NCBI GenBank assembly: GCA_003427395.1
Contig: BFEA01000175.1
Span: forward strand, 2,124,741-2,151,458
DNA: 26,718 nt
DNA from: Chara braunii
Lineage: Eukaryota; Streptophyta; Charophyceae; Charales; Characeae
Reading direction: 5' to 3'
Below, piece after piece: positions 19,291 through 26,718 of the stretch (positions within the stretch are counted from its first letter, which is position 1; each line of letters begins with the position of its first letter). Made by a program: the position numbers and the translations under genes. Under the pieces are notes generated by a model that saw nothing but the letters and a program-made list of their open reading frames with translations, made no database searches and was not told the DNA's origin.

Positions 19291-19970
19291 TAGGGTTTCC
19301 CTCTCATCATTAGTGACCCAAACAATGTAAAAAACCTTTGTTGCCTAGACGGGTTTCCCACTACGTACCCAGTGGATACAACTATAGTTTGCTCTTCACC
19401 GAGTCTCTCATATCATCCCCACCCCGTGAGTTTCACCCTAAACCACTACAAGCATACCCCAACGCTTGAAGCATAAAAAAACTAAGAACGAACATATACT
19501 CACTACCTATAAACTCAAAGAACAGGAGTTAAGTAAGAAGAAAGGTTGTAGGGTTACCCTCCCATCGTCATTGTCCAATCACACTGTGAAGAGCCTTTGT
19601 TGCCTAGACGGGTTTCCCACCACGCACCCAATGAATACAACTCTAGTTTGCTCTTCACCGGGTCTCTGATTTCGTCAAACCATTGGTGTTCTCACTGCTC
19701 CCTCGTGCTAACTATTCTTATACTAACTATAATCGACTGACGGTCCCACCATTGACGATGGCACTCACACTGCCCCCGTAGTGGCGCTGTCGATAAAGGA
19801 TGAGCCGTTGTCCAGAACATTGTAAAGAGCGTTTGTTGCCAAGACGGGTTTCGCACCACGCACCCAATGGATACAACTCTAGTTTGTTCTTTTACCGGGT
19901 CTCTCATTCCGTCCGACCATTGGTGTTCCCACTGCTCCTTCGTACTGACAATTTTATAACGACTACAAGG
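19291..19970. repeat. Three imperfect ~250-bp tandem repeat units
   Basis: The core TTTGTTGCC..GACGGGTTTC, followed by CACCACGCACCCAATG.ATAC and CTAGTTTG, occurs with TTTGTTGCC at 19337, 19596 and 19832 (spacing 259 and 236). Copies 2 and 3 also share CCATTGGTGTTC and CACTGCTCC. Copies 2 and 3 are closest to each other. No protein is suggested. Confidence 0.85.
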
Positions 19971-20414
19971 AATACCATCTTATCAAGAGGCAAAATTACC
20001 CAAGACAATCGAGGAGAGGAAATCACAAAATTACTCCCATACATCGCGAAAAACAAATATCCTTCTCCCTTGATCCTAAATTATTTCAACAATACGTGTT
20101 TCTAAACACGAAACACTAAGGAACATCGAGACTCTATGAATGAACCTATACTTTTTGGAAACTTGCAACATCAAGCACAAATCCACGTCCTAACCTCGGC
20201 GCAAAACAACTGACCAAGGCCATCAATCATACGAGAGAATTAAACATTGCGCAAATATTTCCTACAGATACCTCATTCATTCAAAGAACTGAATGCCCAC
20301 AGTCGAAAGCCCACAAACTCCATCATAAACTAGGGACGGAAAGCTAAGCAGGACATAAAAGACAAAAACAACAACCAAGTTAAGTGAAAAACCAGCACAT
20401 GGAGTAGATGGACG
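19971..20414. other. No recognisable gene (inside the TTAA element)
   Basis: AT-rich sequence within the TTAA element. Nothing recognisable is seen on either strand. Confidence 0.5.
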
Positions 20415-20558
20415 TCAGACTGCCTTGCGACGGGACTTGCTGTAGCCCTTGGATATACAGGAGCGCTGCCACCACAGCCGCACGCTCTCCCACAACGTCC
20501 AGATGCGCCGCTCCGCCTTCCATGCTTTCCTAGTGCTCAAGGCCGTCAAAATGGCGCA
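20415..20558 (-). CDS. Unrecognised basic Trp-rich open frame inside the transposon
   Basis: A 47-codon open frame without an ATG ends in a stop at 20415. It includes LSTRKAWKAERRIWTLWESV and LWWQRSCISKGYSKSRRK. The Trp/Arg-rich amphipathic pattern looks like the end of a protein, possibly the last exon of a captured gene or transposase relic. I do not recognise it. A neighbouring frame (20546-20743) could be an upstream part after a frameshift. Confidence 0.25.
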   Translation of the reverse strand, partial: CAILTALSTRKAWKAERRIWTLWESVRLWWQRSCISKGYSKSRRKAV

Positions 20559-20773
20559 TCATGAAAGTCCAGCAAGCGGCCTTTAAATGTTGAAAAAGGA
20601 GCCACCCCTTTCCAGCAGAAGGCTTGAGGGGAGGACGGCTCCTCTGGTATCAAAATCTTGTTAGGTATGATGATTGGTATGGAGGTCTGGTGCGGGGCTG
20701 CCAGGGTGCCATGGGGTAAGAGTGCAGAGCACTCCCTACCCACTCAAGGGCTAGGCTACGCCAGGGTACTGTT

Positions 20774-20796
20774 GCCATAGCTCTCACACAGCTATG
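20774..20796. other. Hairpin CCATAGCT/AGCTATGG
   Basis: A perfect 8-bp stem with a 7-base loop, in the right part of the TTAA element. Nearby GAGTGCAGAGCACTC (about 20719-20733) is another small hairpin. No function is assigned. Confidence 0.6.
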
Positions 20797-20986
20797 GTGC
20801 CTGGCAGGGTAGGCGCCTCGTGAAAGAAGTCTGCGTCCACATGCTCCAACGATGCGTCCTACACCGCCGCTGCCGACGACCGGGCGCTGCCACCGCCGCT
20901 ATTGCCGCTCCGTTAGCGCACGTTTCCGCGCGGCCTCCCCCAAGCTTCTTTTGCTTTTGGGATTTGTGTCATCCCTGAAACTACGG

Positions 20987-21014
20987 AGCCCGGCCTTGGT
21001 GCAGCGACCGGGCT
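20987..21014. other. Right subterminal hairpin of the TTAA element
   Basis: AGCCCGG (20987-20993) pairs with CCGGGCT (21008-21014). It is the counterpart in position of the hairpin at 18250-18299. The palindrome GGCCCATGTATGGGCC lies closer to the end, partly overlapping the TIR. Confidence 0.5.
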
Positions 21015-21058
21015 TGCACTCGGGCGACCCGCTGTCAACGCGGCGCGGGGCCCATGTA

Positions 21059-21077
21059 TGGGCCAAGTACTGGTGGT
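21059..21077 (-). repeat. Right terminal inverted repeat (19 bp)
   Basis: Sequence TGGGCCAAGTACTGGTGGT, the exact reverse complement of the left TIR. Confidence 0.92.
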
Positions 21078-21081
21078 TTAA
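21078..21081. repeat. TTAA target-site duplication, right
   Basis: TTAA directly follows the right TIR and duplicates 18220-18223. It falls within codons His-Phe-Asn of the interrupted reverse transcriptase. Confidence 0.85.
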
Positions 21082-21679
21082 AATGCGAACCCTGAGGTAG
21101 TCTCCACAGCAGTTGGTTGATACAACTCGCAATCTTCTTACACACAGCATTAGCCTGTTCAGGATAGTAGGGGCAAATTGGCCTCCATTTCTGAACATCC
21201 TTATGCTTGGGTATGCCATAAGCCCTCCCAAAATGTCCGGGCTTCTTCCATTGACCCAAACGCTGACATCCCCCTTTCACAAATGCATCACGACAGTCTT
21301 CCAACAAAGTCTTCTCATCACAGCCAGTACCAATGTAACCCGGATTCTCAAGAAACAGCTTTACATAGACCTCTATGGTAGACAGTGGGGCAACATACCG
21401 GTAGGCGCAGAAGCTGAGTCTAGAGGCACATTCAGGACTGTGGGAAGTGTAGAGAGCCCAGTACCTCATCAGTGTCGAGGTACATTCAGGACTGTAGAAA
21501 GTGTAGAGGGCCCTAAGCCCGAATGGAAGCAGCACATGGGTGCGGTGGAGGGATGTTCGCCCGATCCAGTTGTTTACAGCTCCGGCGCAGCGCGGGACGT
21601 GTGTCATTGGTGTGCAGAAGATCGGAAGATTGGCATTGGGACACATGGAGGGATCTGATGTAATGGGGTGTGATAGCAA
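21080..21679 (-). pseudogene. Reverse transcriptase remnant, N-terminal part, interrupted by the TTAA element
   Basis: The minus-strand frame has about 100 poorly recognised residues, then STIEVYVKLFLENPGY, GHFGRAYGIPKHKD and VQKWRPICPYYPEQAN, the conserved HK...RPI block upstream of RT motif A. It then has ASCINQLLWRLPQGSHF, ending exactly at the TTAA (Phe codon 21082-21080). Beyond, the frame enters the transposon TIR. With one TTAA retained it continues in frame into FNLRSTHDLV at 18223. The upstream stretch includes a 54-bp-spaced internal duplication (21423-21513), so the N-terminal portion is itself rearranged. A stop lies a few codons upstream of 21679, and the frame there opens without an ATG. 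No endonuclease domain is recognised in the window. Confidence 0.78.
21423..21513. repeat. Internal duplication with 54-bp offset
   Basis: GAGGCACATTCAGGACTG at 21423 recurs as GAGGTACATTCAGGACTG at 21477. Both are followed by AAGTGTAGAG.GCCC. The offset of 54 keeps the minus-strand frame (SPECTSTL / SPECASRL). Confidence 0.85.
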
Positions 21680-21887
21680 ATCTTGACCCTGTTTTCTAAG
21701 CGCCTATGTATCCAATGAAACGCTTGCCCAAGCTTGTCCATCTCCTTGCTTGACAGCCGAAGATGCGACAAATTACCGTAATTAACGGCAACAAGCGGCC
21801 GGAATCTATAGATGCGGTTTCCACACTCTGTTTTGTTTTTATGTTTTTTGTTTAGGCGGGGTGCATTGTGATCACAGTGCGAACAGG

Positions 21888-22372
21888 ATGCCGGGGACAG
21901 AATCTCGACGATCGGAGCCCAATAAAGTAGTAAAGGAAATGAGCGATGGTGAGAAGAGAGAGACGAAGATGAAGACGGCGAGGGTGAAGAAGGGAAGAAA
22001 AGTGACGAGCGGCGTGAAGGTCTCCACGATCTGCGCGCGGGAAGAGGAATTTGCCGCGAATGCAGAGAGGATCACTTCGGAAGTTGTCGACGAAGAAGCG
22101 GCGAGGCAAGGAGGGAGGGGGAGAAAGAGAGGCGGGAAGGCGGAGGCGGAGGGGGAGGCGGAGGGGGAGGCGGAGTTGAAGGAAGTCGAGCAGGGTACGA
22201 AGCGAAGGAGAAAGTCAGAGAAAGCAGCAGCGATGGGGCTCGTGATCAAAGACGAAGAGGGAGTAGAGGAGGAGGAGGAGGGGGGGGGAGAGGGGGAGGG
22301 GGGGTTGATGTCTCTGTCGACCGCAGAGCGAGGAGCACGGCGACAAAAGAAACGAATAAGGGGTTTACGGAG
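21888..22372 (+). other. Purine-rich open stretch upstream of the SPOUT gene (possible N-terminus or 5' UTR)
   Basis: From the ATG at 21888 one frame stays open to 22547 and encodes a Lys/Arg/Glu-rich chain (for example KKGRKVTSGVKVSTICAREE). The SPOUT frame itself is also open from 21953 without an ATG. A frame change at the G run (22281-22309) could fuse the basic chain to the methyltransferase, whose relatives often have a basic N-terminus. Equally, GA-rich composition alone can keep both frames open. The 12-bp GGCGGAGGGGGA repeats at 22141-22175 could form G-quadruplexes. Confidence 0.45.
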
Positions 22373-23524
22373 ATGGAAAACAAGCGGAAAGCGGATCATC
22401 GAGAGAAGAGCGGGGTGCGGGGGGTTTCAAAGGGGAAGAGGGAAAACCCTAATAATAATAGAATGGAGGATCGAGCAGCGCTTCTTGAGAGCGGGGAGGA
22501 AGGAGGGAGGAAGCACACTGTGTCTATGGCTGTGGCAGGCTCGGTGATCGACAATGCCCAGACGATGGAGCTGGCGTCGAGATTGGCGGCTCAGGTCGCG
22601 AGAGCCGCCACCATCTTCAGAGTCGACGAGATCGTCGTCTTCGACGAACCCGGCGATGGCGAACGTGGTGGAAGCCATAGCCATAGCCGAAGATGGAATG
22701 GGGCTGACGAAGACAGTGGGGGGGTATTTATGGCCCGCATCCTGCAATACTTAGAGACCCCTCAGTATCTGCGCAGGGCGCTCATTGCCATGAACCCTTC
22801 GCTGCGGCTAGCGGGTTTGCTGCCGCCGATCGACGCTCCGCATCACGTGCGCACCAACGAAAAGGTGCCTTATCGAGAGGGAGTGGTGGTGGATGCGGAG
22901 GTGGTGGGGGGAAGGGGGGGTGCTATGGGAAGAAGGGAGAGGAACAGACAGTCGCCGGCGGCAGCTGGTTCCTTTGTCGATGTCGGTCTTGCCGAGCCCG
23001 TGCATGTGCGACAAGTGGCGCCGCCCGGTGCGCGCGTTACCGTAGACATGAGGAAAGATTCTCCGCATTCATCGGCTTCATCATCTTTTCGGCGAGCTTC
23101 TGGCGATGGACTCCTCGACATCGTATCGCCATCTGCTCCTAGGGAACTAGATGGGCTTTATTGGGGCTACACGGTTCGACACGTAGAAGGGATCAGCAAG
23201 GTTTTGTCGCAGTGTCCTTTCCCTGGTGGCTACGATTACGTGATTGGAACGTCGGAGCATGGGGAGAAGGTCAGCTCAGAGCGGCTGCAGATCCCTAGGT
23301 TTGATCACTTGTTGATTGTGTTTGGGGGACTGTCTGGATTGGAAGCGAGCTTGGAAGTGGATGATGACGTGGAGGATAAGAATCCGCGCACGTTCTTCCA
23401 CAAGTATCTCAACACGTGTCCGTTTCAAGGCAGTAGGACAATTCGTACGGAGGAGTCCTTGCTCATCTCTCTTAAGTACTTTCAAGAACCCATCCATCGT
23501 GCGCACGGAATGCTGCCTCGGTAA
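22373..23524 (+). CDS. SPOUT1/C9orf114-type (CENP-32) RNA methyltransferase
   Basis: The 383-codon intronless frame matches the C9orf114/SPOUT1 family (DUF171) over its full length. It has VSMAVAGSVIDNAQTMELAS (50-69), IFRVDEIVVFDE (81-92), ARILQYLETPQYLRRALIAM (121-140), LAGLLPPIDAPHH (146-158), an OB-fold-like insertion (about 168-226), LYWGYTVRHVEGISKVL (262-278), YDYVIGTSEHG (287-297), FDHLLIVFGGLSGLEASL (310-327) and NTCPFQGSRTIRTEESLLIS (347-366). The last two segments form the SAM-binding knot region. Human SPOUT1 is a spindle-associated putative RNA methyltransferase; yeast homologues are YMR310C and YGR283C; the substrate is not settled. The insert at 175-199 is Gly/Arg-rich. The start is uncertain: ATG 22373, or ATG 22463, which follows a telo-box and leaves 19 residues before the domain, or a longer basic N-terminus from 21888 if a frame error exists. 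No stop or frameshift occurs in the domain; likely functional. Confidence 0.88.
   Translation: MENKRKADHREKSGVRGVSKGKRENPNNNRMEDRAALLESGEEGGRKHTVSMAVAGSVIDNAQTMELASRLAAQVARAATIFRVDEIVVFDEPGDGERGGSHSHSRRWNGADEDSGGVFMARILQYLETPQYLRRALIAMNPSLRLAGLLPPIDAPHHVRTNEKVPYREGVVVDAEVVGGRGGAMGRRERNRQSPAAAGSFVDVGLAEPVHVRQVAPPGARVTVDMRKDSPHSSASSSFRRASGDGLLDIVSPSAPRELDGLYWGYTVRHVEGISKVLSQCPFPGGYDYVIGTSEHGEKVSSERLQIPRFDHLLIVFGGLSGLEASLEVDDDVEDKNPRTFFHKYLNTCPFQGSRTIRTEESLLISLKYFQEPIHRAHGMLPR
22444..22452 (+). promoter_or_regulatory. Telo-box AAACCCTAA
   Basis: AAACCCTAA sits 11 bases before ATG 22463. In plants this motif is common near transcription starts of ribosome-biogenesis and translation genes, which suits an RNA methyltransferase. 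If real, it argues that this point is 5' UTR and that translation starts at 22463. It could be chance. Confidence 0.4.
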
Positions 23525-23639
23525 TCCCCTGAGTAGAGTGCGGGGTGATTACGCGGCCTGGATTTAGGGTAGCTCTTAGGTCAGATCCAGACGCCAAAAC
23601 CCCGGGTTCTTTTCGCAGGCAGACGAAAGGCAGATCATG

Positions 23640-23740
23640 TTGGTAATCGATTCTTCGTCTTCATCGCCTTCTTCTCCTTCTTCTGCTTCTTCTCCTTCTT
23701 CTTCTTCTTCTTCTTCTTCCTGATCATCTCAGGCGGGTAG
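23640..23740. repeat. (TTC)n-rich tract 3' of the SPOUT gene
   Basis: TTC/TCC triplets dominate about 23648-23722. Probably 3' UTR or downstream flank. No gene is seen. Confidence 0.7.
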
Positions 23741-23816
23741 GACATGGTTTCCCTTCTTTTGCCGGATGGTAATGATTTGTTAATTGCTTTCAATGATGAC
23801 CTCTCTCTCTTTCACT

Positions 23817-24101
23817 CTTTTGATCTCCTTGCTTCACTTAGCGTGAAGCATTCTTGCCTATGTTTGTTGTTGTTCTCAGTTAGGTAAGTTCTATGTCCTA
23901 AACCCTATTTCTCGCTTGTGTCCCTCTGGGTCCATTCTCTCTCTCTCTCTCTCTCTCGCTTTCTCTCTTCTCATTCTCTTTCTGTCTTTTGATCTCTTTG
24001 CTTCATTTTGCGTGAAGCATTCTTGATTATTGTTTTTTGTTGTTCTCCGTAAGGCAAGTTCTATGTCGTAAAGCCGATTTTTGCCATTTATGTCCGTACG
24101 G
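23817..24101. repeat. Direct repeat pair, 169-bp offset
   Basis: Unit 1 (23817-23932) and unit 2 (23986-24101) share CTTTTGATCTC.TTGCTTCA, GCGTGAAGCATTCTTG, TTGTTGTTCTC and AAGTTCTATGTC.TAAA. A (CT)n run separates them. GCTTCA..TGAAGC inside each unit is a small hairpin. Confidence 0.85.
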
Positions 24102-25132
24102 GAGCATTTGCATTTACAAAGAAAGGGTTTTCTGACGTGTATTTGACGGTAAATTTCGAGCAGATTCTGTCCAGAAAATGTGTCGTCCGGTTAGGGCTAG
24201 ATCTTGCGTTGGTATTCTTTTTTGCTTTGCTTTCTTGTGTTTACGTCATTGGCTCAAGTTTAAATGTGTTTTAACCCCTGCCTCTTCTCCCCCGCTGCCT
24301 CCCTTCCAAAAATGAAGGACGTATCTTCCTCTCTCCGTCCCTTTCAGATCCCAAAATTCATCGTTGCAAACGCGGATCTCTTTCTTTGACGGGGTCCAAC
24401 AGGGGTCCGTTCTCATCACTGGAGGGCAGAGTAACCAGTGGTGATGCGGATTCCCTCCGAACGGAACATGGCTTGATTGCATCCGTACCTGGCACATTTT
24501 CCTGGTCAGATGCAGGCATCAATCCCCGCTATCTGTTAGGGGTTGAAGGCGGTAGTCCAGCCAGGGCTGTCGTCGCTCGTTCGTGCTTCTGCCTGGCTGG
24601 CCCAGATTCCCTGCAGAGAGAGAATTGCAAGCCCATCATCATCTATCCGCGGACACATGCAAAGTTTGTCCAAGGTCCAGCCCCCACTGATCCTATTTTC
24701 GTGCTTGGAAAGCACGAACCTGGTCGGCATTGCGACCAGCCTTGTGCTTTCTCAGCATGTGCATGGCACCACCGTACCCCTGCCCTAAACCGTCAGCACG
24801 ATGCAAATCACTACGTACAAATTTCCTTAAACTCGTTATCGTTATGTTAACTTAATATGTATGTGATATACATTGTATACGATTCGCAAAAAAAAAAAAC
24901 TTAAAAAAAAAAAAATCCGTTTATCAAAAGTTGATAAGGTGTGGGATTCAGCCACAGGGATTCTGTCCCTCGTTATATTTTCGGCCTTGGGCAAAATGAG
25001 TTTTTTTCAAGAGAGACCTTGGGATGCACACCAGGGATTTTGTCGAACGCATTCAGATCCAGTCGAAAAAGACCCCTTAGCTGTGAAAACATGCCCTTAC
25101 ATCTGTTTATGTTGACATTGAAATGCAGAGTT

Positions 25133-25133
<1 letters not shown>
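24102..25133. other. No recognisable gene; two adjacent hairpins at 24698-24739
   Basis: A plus-strand frame (24386-24850) is open for 154 codons without a recognisable domain or homology and is probably chance. Within it TTCGTGCTT/AAGCACGAA (24698-24706/24710-24718) and CTGGTCG/CGACCAG (24720-24726/24733-24739) form two perfect hairpins one base apart. Confidence 0.5.

Positions 25134-25194
<61 letters not shown>
25134..25194 (+). repeat. Poly(A) run, 61 bases
   Basis: An uninterrupted A run. It may be the poly(A) tail of a plus-strand retrocopy ending here, though no source sequence to its left is recognised. Length in the assembly is probably unreliable. Confidence 0.9.
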
Positions 25195-25195
<1 letters not shown>

Positions 25196-25486
25196 CCCTT
25201 AGCTGCCCTTGTAATACAGCGCATCATACTCCATAGCACGCCAGATCGTTCATTCCCTGCAGCCCCCAGAACCGAACGGGCGGCAGGAAAGTGAATCAAG
25301 CCTCTTTTTCCTTGCACTGTTTTACCCCGTCTTCCCCCCTCCGAATACAACACACCCTCCTCGTGACTCGATGGGATGAGAAGTATAGGTCAAATGGGTA
25401 TCCACGACCAGGGTGCGTTGTGTATTTGGGTGAAGACAGTAGAGCCAAGCTCACATCAGAAACAGACAGCATACTGAAAAGAGTGG
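25195..25486. other. No recognisable gene
   Basis: Mixed sequence between the poly(A) run and the U6-like copy. Nothing recognisable. Confidence 0.4.
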
Positions 25487-25570
25487 TTCTGTTGAAATTT
25501 GGAACGAGAAAGAGAAGATTAGCATGTCCCCTGTGCAAGGGTGACATGCATACGTCGATAAATTCTTCTT
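25487..25570 (+). pseudogene. U6-snRNA-derived sequence, copy D
   Basis: TCTGTTGAAATTTGGAACGA, AGAGAAGATTAGCATGTCCC and GCAAGGGTGACATGCAT follow U6 order with scattered substitutions. The ACAGAGA box reads AAAGAGA here while AGATTAGCATG is intact. The 5' stem-loop and the 3' end with its T run are missing. It is a diverged, truncated pseudogene. Confidence 0.7.
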
Positions 25571-26679
25571 ATTGTTTCGAAGTGCGAAATTCTTTTTGTT
25601 GGGAAGTCCACTGAGCAGGGCTTGATGCATTGACTGACTGGCTGGCTAACTGACTGACTGACTAACTGACCGAGAGGGTAACTGGGCTGCAGGGGGGTAA
25701 CTGGGCTGCAGGGGTGTCTACTCTCATCAGGGCTTCCATGGATGCATCTGAATGCGCAACTATATGACTAGGTTCAATCGCAAAAGCCCTACGGTCTTCT
25801 CCTGACTAGAATCCACCCCCAGAATGCGTAGTAGACATTTCCAGTCAAATACAATCATAGAGAGGGTGCCATGTGTTCTGGGGAAGACTGTACCATGAGG
25901 ATGGCCTAATTAGGTCCTTCTCCAGCGTCCTAGCCAGATGTACATCCCTCACAGTGAACCCCAAAACGCAGCAAAATCTCAGTTTTTTCCCTTTTTCCTT
26001 TCTGTTTTTGAAAGGGGACATTGTGAAATCTTTCGTGATCCTTTGGAAAGTGTGCACTCAAATGCTGCAATACCCACAACTCAGTAGAGTGCCACTTGCG
26101 CCGGGGGGTGGGACGGGTGGTATTGTGCCCTGACACTTCGTGTCAAGAACCAATGTGCCTCCAGGAGGCACCAGACGTCTTTTCATTGATCGTAAAGGCG
26201 CAAGCTTGCAACGATACCTCCAGGTCAAAATAAAAATAAAATGCTGCAAGACCCACAGCACAGACCAGTGCCGCCCGAACATGTTCGTGAGCTGTTCGCA
26301 CGAGCGCAGAGGGGCGTGAACACGTTTGCTGTGCTACACAGGTCAACAACAATTAACATCAAAATTTAATTTCATCAGCAAGAAACTCTAATTACAGCAT
26401 AGGATAACCGCGCACAACCCTAATTCGGTCAGCCTAGTTCCACAACCCCATGATCTAAAAATCATCAAAATGTAAATTCATCTAAAAAATGCTCTAATTA
26501 CACCAATCATTCCTAACTAGAATAGCTTCATCACTTTCCATTCCTCCCTCCACCAATTTCAAATTTTCTCTTTTTTCTTATTTTGTGTTCTAGGTTGTTT
26601 TATACCCCCCTGACCGTCCGGGACGTCCGACCGGACGTCTGGTCGGATGTCGGACCGGACAAGGGATATCCGACCAAGC

Positions 26680-26718
<39 letters not shown>
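25571..26718. other. No recognisable gene; short repeats, terminal GC hairpin and poly(A)
   Basis: (CTGA)n-like repeats lie at about 25631-25671. GGTAACTGGGCTGCAGGGG occurs twice in tandem at about 25677-25713. AAATGCTGCAA..CCCACA is found at about 26059 and 26239. A hairpin TCCGACC/GGTCGGA (26626-26632/26641-26647) precedes a 37-A run (26682-26718) where the window ends. No gene is recognised. Confidence 0.5.

Larger units (their letters stand above)
18224..21077. mobile_element. 2854-bp TTAA/TIR DNA transposon (piggyBac-like), non-autonomous
   Basis: The element starts with ACCACCAGTACTTGGCCCA (18224-18242) and ends with the exact reverse complement (21059-21077), and it is flanked by TTAA on both sides. 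TTAA duplication is the hallmark of piggyBac transposition. It interrupts a reverse transcriptase frame: with one TTAA kept, the codons rejoin as His-Phe-Asn-Leu without a shift. Each end has a subterminal hairpin (18250-18299 and 20987-21014). The interior holds (CG)n(GA)n tracts, twin hairpins, a 38-T run and a three-copy ~250-bp repeat. No transposase (no DDD domain, no C-terminal Cys-rich finger) is recognisable, so it should depend on an enzyme encoded elsewhere. The TIR does not begin with the usual piggyBac CC[C/A], so superfamily assignment rests on TTAA and structure. Confidence 0.88.

Noticed and set aside
21035-21079. Continuation of the RT as KPPVLGPYMGP
   Set aside because: These codons read into the transposon TIR; the true continuation is across the insertion at 18223.
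20852-21100. Shared peptide WAKYWWF on plus (21060) and minus (18240) as a conserved domain
   Set aside because: It is the translation of the two identical terminal inverted repeats, not a protein motif.
24386-24850. 154-codon plus-strand frame as a gene
   Set aside because: No ATG-context support and no recognisable domain; it contains palindromes and ends in AT-rich DNA.
25761-25790. tRNA B box (AGGTTCAATCGC)
   Set aside because: No A box at suitable spacing and no cloverleaf.

Overview
This window looks like nuclear DNA of a green plant or streptophyte alga. The evidence is an exon of plastid-type ferredoxin-NADP reductase with GT/AG borders, plant-like U6 snRNA copies, a telo-box (AAACCCTAA), long microsatellites and homopolymers, and many decayed transposable elements. 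Two details (trihelix-like pseudogene, Illumina mate-pair assembly) would suit a charophyte such as Chara, but I cannot prove the species. Most of the window is repeat-derived. Only two stretches look like conserved host genes: a SPOUT1/C9orf114-type RNA methyltransferase (22373-23524, +) and one exon of ferredoxin-NADP reductase (9808-10042, -).

Layout. 1-400: an inverted-repeat element with a complete type III hammerhead ribozyme in its loop. 1.3-3.3 kb: a broken minus-strand gene with a trihelix/SANT-like DNA-binding domain. 4.3-4.7 kb: a tRNA-headed, poly(A)-tailed SINE-like unit. 4.9-6.1 kb: two diverged copies of a ~200-bp repeat ending in U6-like sequence. 6.4-8.8 kb: microsatellites, a long pyrimidine tract and a RING-like fragment. 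9.05 kb: a nearly intact U6 with 4 extra bases beside the ACAGAGA box. 9.8-10.2 kb: the reductase exon, ended by a retained Nextera mate-pair junction adapter, so linkage across 10097-10134 is unsafe. 11.0-11.9 kb: a ~53-bp minisatellite. 12.4-16.9 kb: an AT-rich tract with little coding signal.

17.3-21.7 kb holds the clearest structure. A decayed minus-strand reverse transcriptase (HK..RPI / DVKEMF / GIPMG / LVDD) is split in two by a 2854-bp insertion (18224-21077). The insertion has 19-bp perfect terminal inverted repeats and TTAA duplications. Removing it with one TTAA rejoins the reading frame exactly, so this is a piggyBac-like, apparently non-autonomous DNA transposon nested in a retroelement. 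It carries twin homologous hairpins, (CG)n(GA)n tracts and a three-copy ~250-bp repeat. 21.9-24.1 kb: the SPOUT gene with an uncertain N-terminus, then a 169-bp-spaced direct repeat. 24.1-26.7 kb: short hairpins, a 61-A run, a fourth U6-like copy, and a terminal GC hairpin plus poly(A) where the sequence stops.

The genes do not form a pathway. The story is of nested mobile elements, small-RNA-derived repeats and two unrelated host genes.
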